A stretch of 64,000 bases of DNA, taken from positions 417,501-481,500 of the forward strand of contig SEMN01000010.1 in NCBI GenBank assembly GCA_005408345.1. Direction: 5' to 3'. The translations under genes and the position numbers were made by a program. This document shows, one piece after another, positions 61,270-64,000 of the stretch. How positions within the stretch are numbered: position 1 is the stretch's first letter; the number at the start of each line of letters is the position of its first letter. This stretch comes from Macquaria australasica. Lineage: Eukaryota; Chordata; Actinopteri; Centrarchiformes; Percichthyidae. The notes below the pieces were generated by a model that searched no databases, had not been told where the DNA came from, and saw nothing but the letters and a program-made list of their open reading frames with translations.

Positions 61270-61669
61270 CCCAAAAAAAGAAAACATATTTACTCGCTTA
61301 TGATCAATTGATTTACACTATAGGCCAGCACACCAATTTGGGCCATGAAACTCATTACATAGTGTGAAATATAAATAAAGGCAGAGGTCAAGGCTTTTAA
61401 CTAAAACTATTATGATTTAATGGAGGAACCCAAGGCCAAGGGATATATGTGTTCTTCCATTTTATTTGAAAGACATATGGTTAGCTCACAGTGTCATCCA
61501 CTTAAAAACCACATTTTGAAGTGGTCTTTCTCCTGCGTTGATCACAGATGTGAAATCTTGACTGTAGTAAAAACAACAAAACAACCAAACCAAGACAGCT
61601 TGCAGATTTCCACCTAAATTCATTAGAAATTATTACAGTATAAATGTGCTGCCTTCCTTTAAAGATTCA

Positions 61670-62190
61670 TGTTATTTGTTGATATATTCATATTTTCATT
61701 TTAGTAAGTTGAAACTGTTAAGTTAATTAGTACAAGTTGTTTGACATTGTATAGTGTATAATTTGGTACTCAGGGTAGAAATCAGGGGATTTTCCTCAGT
61801 TGTCGACACACAGCTGGGTTTAAGTCATTAAGTTATTTTCTGTTTACACTTCAGCCTTGGTTGCTATTTGTCTGTAAGTATGTGAATATTATGGACAATA
61901 AGTAGAATGTTTATATTTTGCAGTGATTGTGAGTTTGTAGCATTTTCAACTTAATTACTGTTTGTTAGAATGCTCTAAGTAACGTTAGCTAGCTCCGTGT
62001 GTTAAGCACAAGATTAAGAGTCATTCTTATTTGTATTCATGTGATCTATGCATGCCAGTACGTATTAGTGTACTAACGTATGCTTCCATTTCTGGACTGT
62101 TTTAGTTTTACAACGAGAATCTTTCAGTAAACAATCAAGAAACGTTAAGCCTTGTGGTTATTGGAGGATATCTAGTTGTTAGCTACATAG
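61670..62190 (+). mobile_element. Putative 5' LTR and leader of the BEL/Pao element
   Basis: The sequence directly upstream of the gag-like start has the texture of an LTR. A TG-start candidate lies near 61670-61680, there is a CGTTAGCTAGCTCCGTGTG block near 61982, and a terminal ...TTAGCTACA lies near 62179-62187. The 3' LTR lies outside the window, so neither border can be confirmed by the repeat. Confidence 0.35.
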
Positions 62191-62268
62191 AAACGCGCTG
62201 CAAGGACAGTATAGTAAAAAGACAACAACGCAGCAGGCTCAGGCACAAGAAGAGAACATTCAGCAACT

Positions 62269-64000
62269 ATGAGTCTACGGTCAGGAAGAAAATATAAAGA
62301 GGACAGCCACACCACTATGGAGCAACCAGCAAGTGAGGAACAAAAAGTGGAGCCAACAGAGAAGCACGAGTCTCTCTGAGCAGATGACACCAGATCACAA
62401 TCCACTAAAGTATCCTGTAGGTCATCTCGGCGGTCCAGCATCCTGTCATTAACGTCTTCGGCCACCAAAGCACAGGCTAAGGCAAAAGCAGCCTATGCTA
62501 AACTAGCCTTTGCTGAAAAAGAAGCTGAATTAATGAATGAAGCAGAAAGCTGATTTAGATGCCACTCTCCACATCCTCCAAAGTCAGAAAGATGCTGCTG
62601 CCACTTCAGCTGAAGCTGCAGTGTATGAAGAAGCTGAGGAGAACGAAAGCGGGGAGTACAGCCATAAATCTAATGTTCTAGAACAGCCACTCAGTGGAGC
62701 TCAACGTACTAGTGTGTACGTTCAACAGCAACAATTGTTCCTCAAGGAACTTCCATTGGAAGACAGGCTGATAGAGTCACATAAGACATCCAGAAAGCAT
62801 TTGGAAATGCTCAACGCTAGACCAGCTATTCATCATAGTGTGCACAGTAAGAAACAGGATGGTTTTGCAGACACTGGGCCTATGGGACAAGAAACAAGAA
62901 AGTATCCAAAAGACCACTTACCTGAGCCACACGGTGCACCAGACCTCGCAAGGTATTTAATTTGCAGAGAAATGGTGAGTTCAGGTCTTCTAAAATTTGA
63001 TGATCGTCCTGAAAATTATTGGGCATGGAAAGCATCCTTTCTAAGTGCTACGAAGGATTTGAACCTGTCAGATAGAGAAGAACTGGACTTGATGACAAAA
63101 TGGCTTGGTACCGAATCATCAGAACAGGCAAAGAGAATTCGCTCAGTACACGTCCTCAATCCTACAGCAGGCCTTAACATGGTTTGGCAACATTTCGAAG
63201 AATGTTATGGCAAACCAGAGGTCATTGAACACACTCTGCTCAAGAAGACTGAAGACTTCCCGAAACTAACCAACAAAGATAATGTCAAGCTTCGACAACT
63301 GGGTGACATACTCCTTGAGCTGCAGTGTGCTAAGGAAGAAGGGTATCTGACAGGCCTCTCATATTTGGATACAACTCGTGGAATAAACCCAATAGTAGAA
63401 AAGCTCCCCTACAGCCTGCAAGAGAAATGGATAGCCCATGGATCTAAGTACAAAGAGGACTACAGAGTGGCATTTCCACCATTCTCTCTCTTCACCACGT
63501 TTGTACAGTGGCAAGCGAAGATCAGGAATGATCCATGTTTCACCACCTCTAACAGCCATAACTCTTCCAAAACAGAGAAGTACAGCGACAGAGCCTCGGT
63601 GAGAGTACACAAAACAGATGTTCCATCAGAACCCTCAGACAACCAAACCGGTTCTGTTGGGAAGAAAGTAAGTGAGCCAGATTGTGAGTGTCCTATACAC
63701 AAGAAACCCCACCCGCTCAAGAAGTGTCGAAGCTTTAGAGCCAAGTCTATAGAAGAGCGAAAATCATACCTGAAAGAGAATCGCATATGCTACAGATGTT
63801 GTGAGTCAACTCAACATATAGGAAAAGACTGCAAAGCTACAATCAAGTGCCTTGAATGCAAGAGTAAAAAACACATCAGAGCCCTGCAGGTCCACCTCCT
63901 TTGACCACTGAGAGCACAGTGGCTGACAAAGAGGAAGGCCAGGAACAAAACGAAAGTGTATCTTCTTCAGTCACCTCCAAGTGTACAGAGATCTGCGGAA
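62269..64000 (+). pseudogene. gag: BEL/Pao retrotransposon gag region, broken, runs off the window
   Basis: The likely start is the ATG at 62269 (MSLRSGRKYKEDS), a typical BEL gag opening. A TGA stops that frame at 62377. The same frame then continues through an alanine/lysine-rich coiled-coil-like stretch (AKAKAAYAKLAFAEKEAEL) until about 62535, where the reading shifts by one frame. From 62537 a 455-codon frame holds the DUF1759 gag domain (about residues 155-310; YWAWKASF, ELDLMTKWLG, GLNMVWQHFEECYG), then CPIHKKPHPLKKC and a zinc knuckle with C418, C421, H427 and C432. It stops at 63902, while the homologous reading goes on in another frame (ending ...TSKCTEICG at the edge), so a second shift lies near 63880. 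Gag would coat element RNA in cytoplasmic particles. Three lesions make this copy inactive. Protease and polymerase lie beyond the window. Confidence 0.88.

Larger units (their letters stand above)
56716..61669. other. lrp1b: Long stretch without a supported gene (putative lrp1b intron 2)
   Basis: Chance frames only. Calm segments at about 57000-57330 and a GC-balanced segment at 58180-58500 could be regulatory. A retroposon tail motif lies at 59316-59340, an unexplained minus-strand open stretch at 60521-60742, and an A-run at 61256-61269. Confidence 0.5.

Noticed and set aside
54062..64000. Search for the next lrp1b class A exon
   Set aside because: I found no second cysteine-rich CDG...SDE block with splice sites, so exon 3 is probably beyond the window.
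1..64000. tRNA, rRNA and snRNA genes
   Set aside because: No cloverleaf-capable A/B box pair, rRNA block or snRNA signature was recognised by eye. A covariance-model scan would be needed to exclude diverged copies.

Overview
The window is typical teleost, probably percomorph, nuclear DNA: AT-rich, rich in short microsatellites, with spliced-gene signals and a load of fish transposons in several states of decay. There are no bacterial-style operons. Almost every open frame in the first 62 kb is a chance frame of 60-140 codons.

The one host coding feature I can support is a single 123-bp exon at 53939-54061 on the + strand. It encodes an LDL-receptor class A module and has clean acceptor and donor sites, both in phase 1. 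It matches best the first class A repeat (exon 2) of lrp1b, a giant endocytic receptor gene known for very long introns. On that reading 1-53938 is mostly intron 1 and 54062-64000 is intron 2. I could not find exon 1 or exon 3. This explains why the window holds so little coding sequence.

The rest is intron filled with repeats. From left to right: a terminal-inverted-repeat element with a foreign insert (271-636); a long fish dispersed repeat (4475-5145); a minus-strand LINE reverse-transcriptase remnant (12460-12930) and LINE-like tail (13414-13576); a complete solo LTR with a 5-bp target duplication (13582-13944); a transposon-derived fragment carrying the broken start of a RecQ-like helicase frame (17120-17512); a nearly perfect 60-bp-arm hairpin (21392-21520); a two-copy tandem duplication with reciprocal indels (28291-29444); a CpG-containing inverted-terminal element (30043-30506); a decayed plus-strand LINE (31535-31982); a second, half copy of the first element (46700-46885) next to a degenerate repeat tract; a 2.1-kb CpG-bearing repeat (49596-51710) followed closely by a TTAA-flanked element with 22-bp perfect ends (51905-52575); another inverted-terminal element (56322-56715).

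The right edge enters the 5' part of a BEL/Pao LTR retrotransposon. Its gag frame (62269 onward) has a zinc knuckle but is interrupted by an early stop and frame changes. It runs out of the window before the protease and polymerase region.

I found no convincing undescribed system. The best leads are the intact hairpin, the 2.1-kb repeat with splice-like and promoter-like signals on both strands, the helicase-bearing fragment, the asymmetric tandem duplication, and a few calm, GC-balanced stretches that could be conserved intronic enhancers. Family assignments come from recalled sequence patterns, not from searches.
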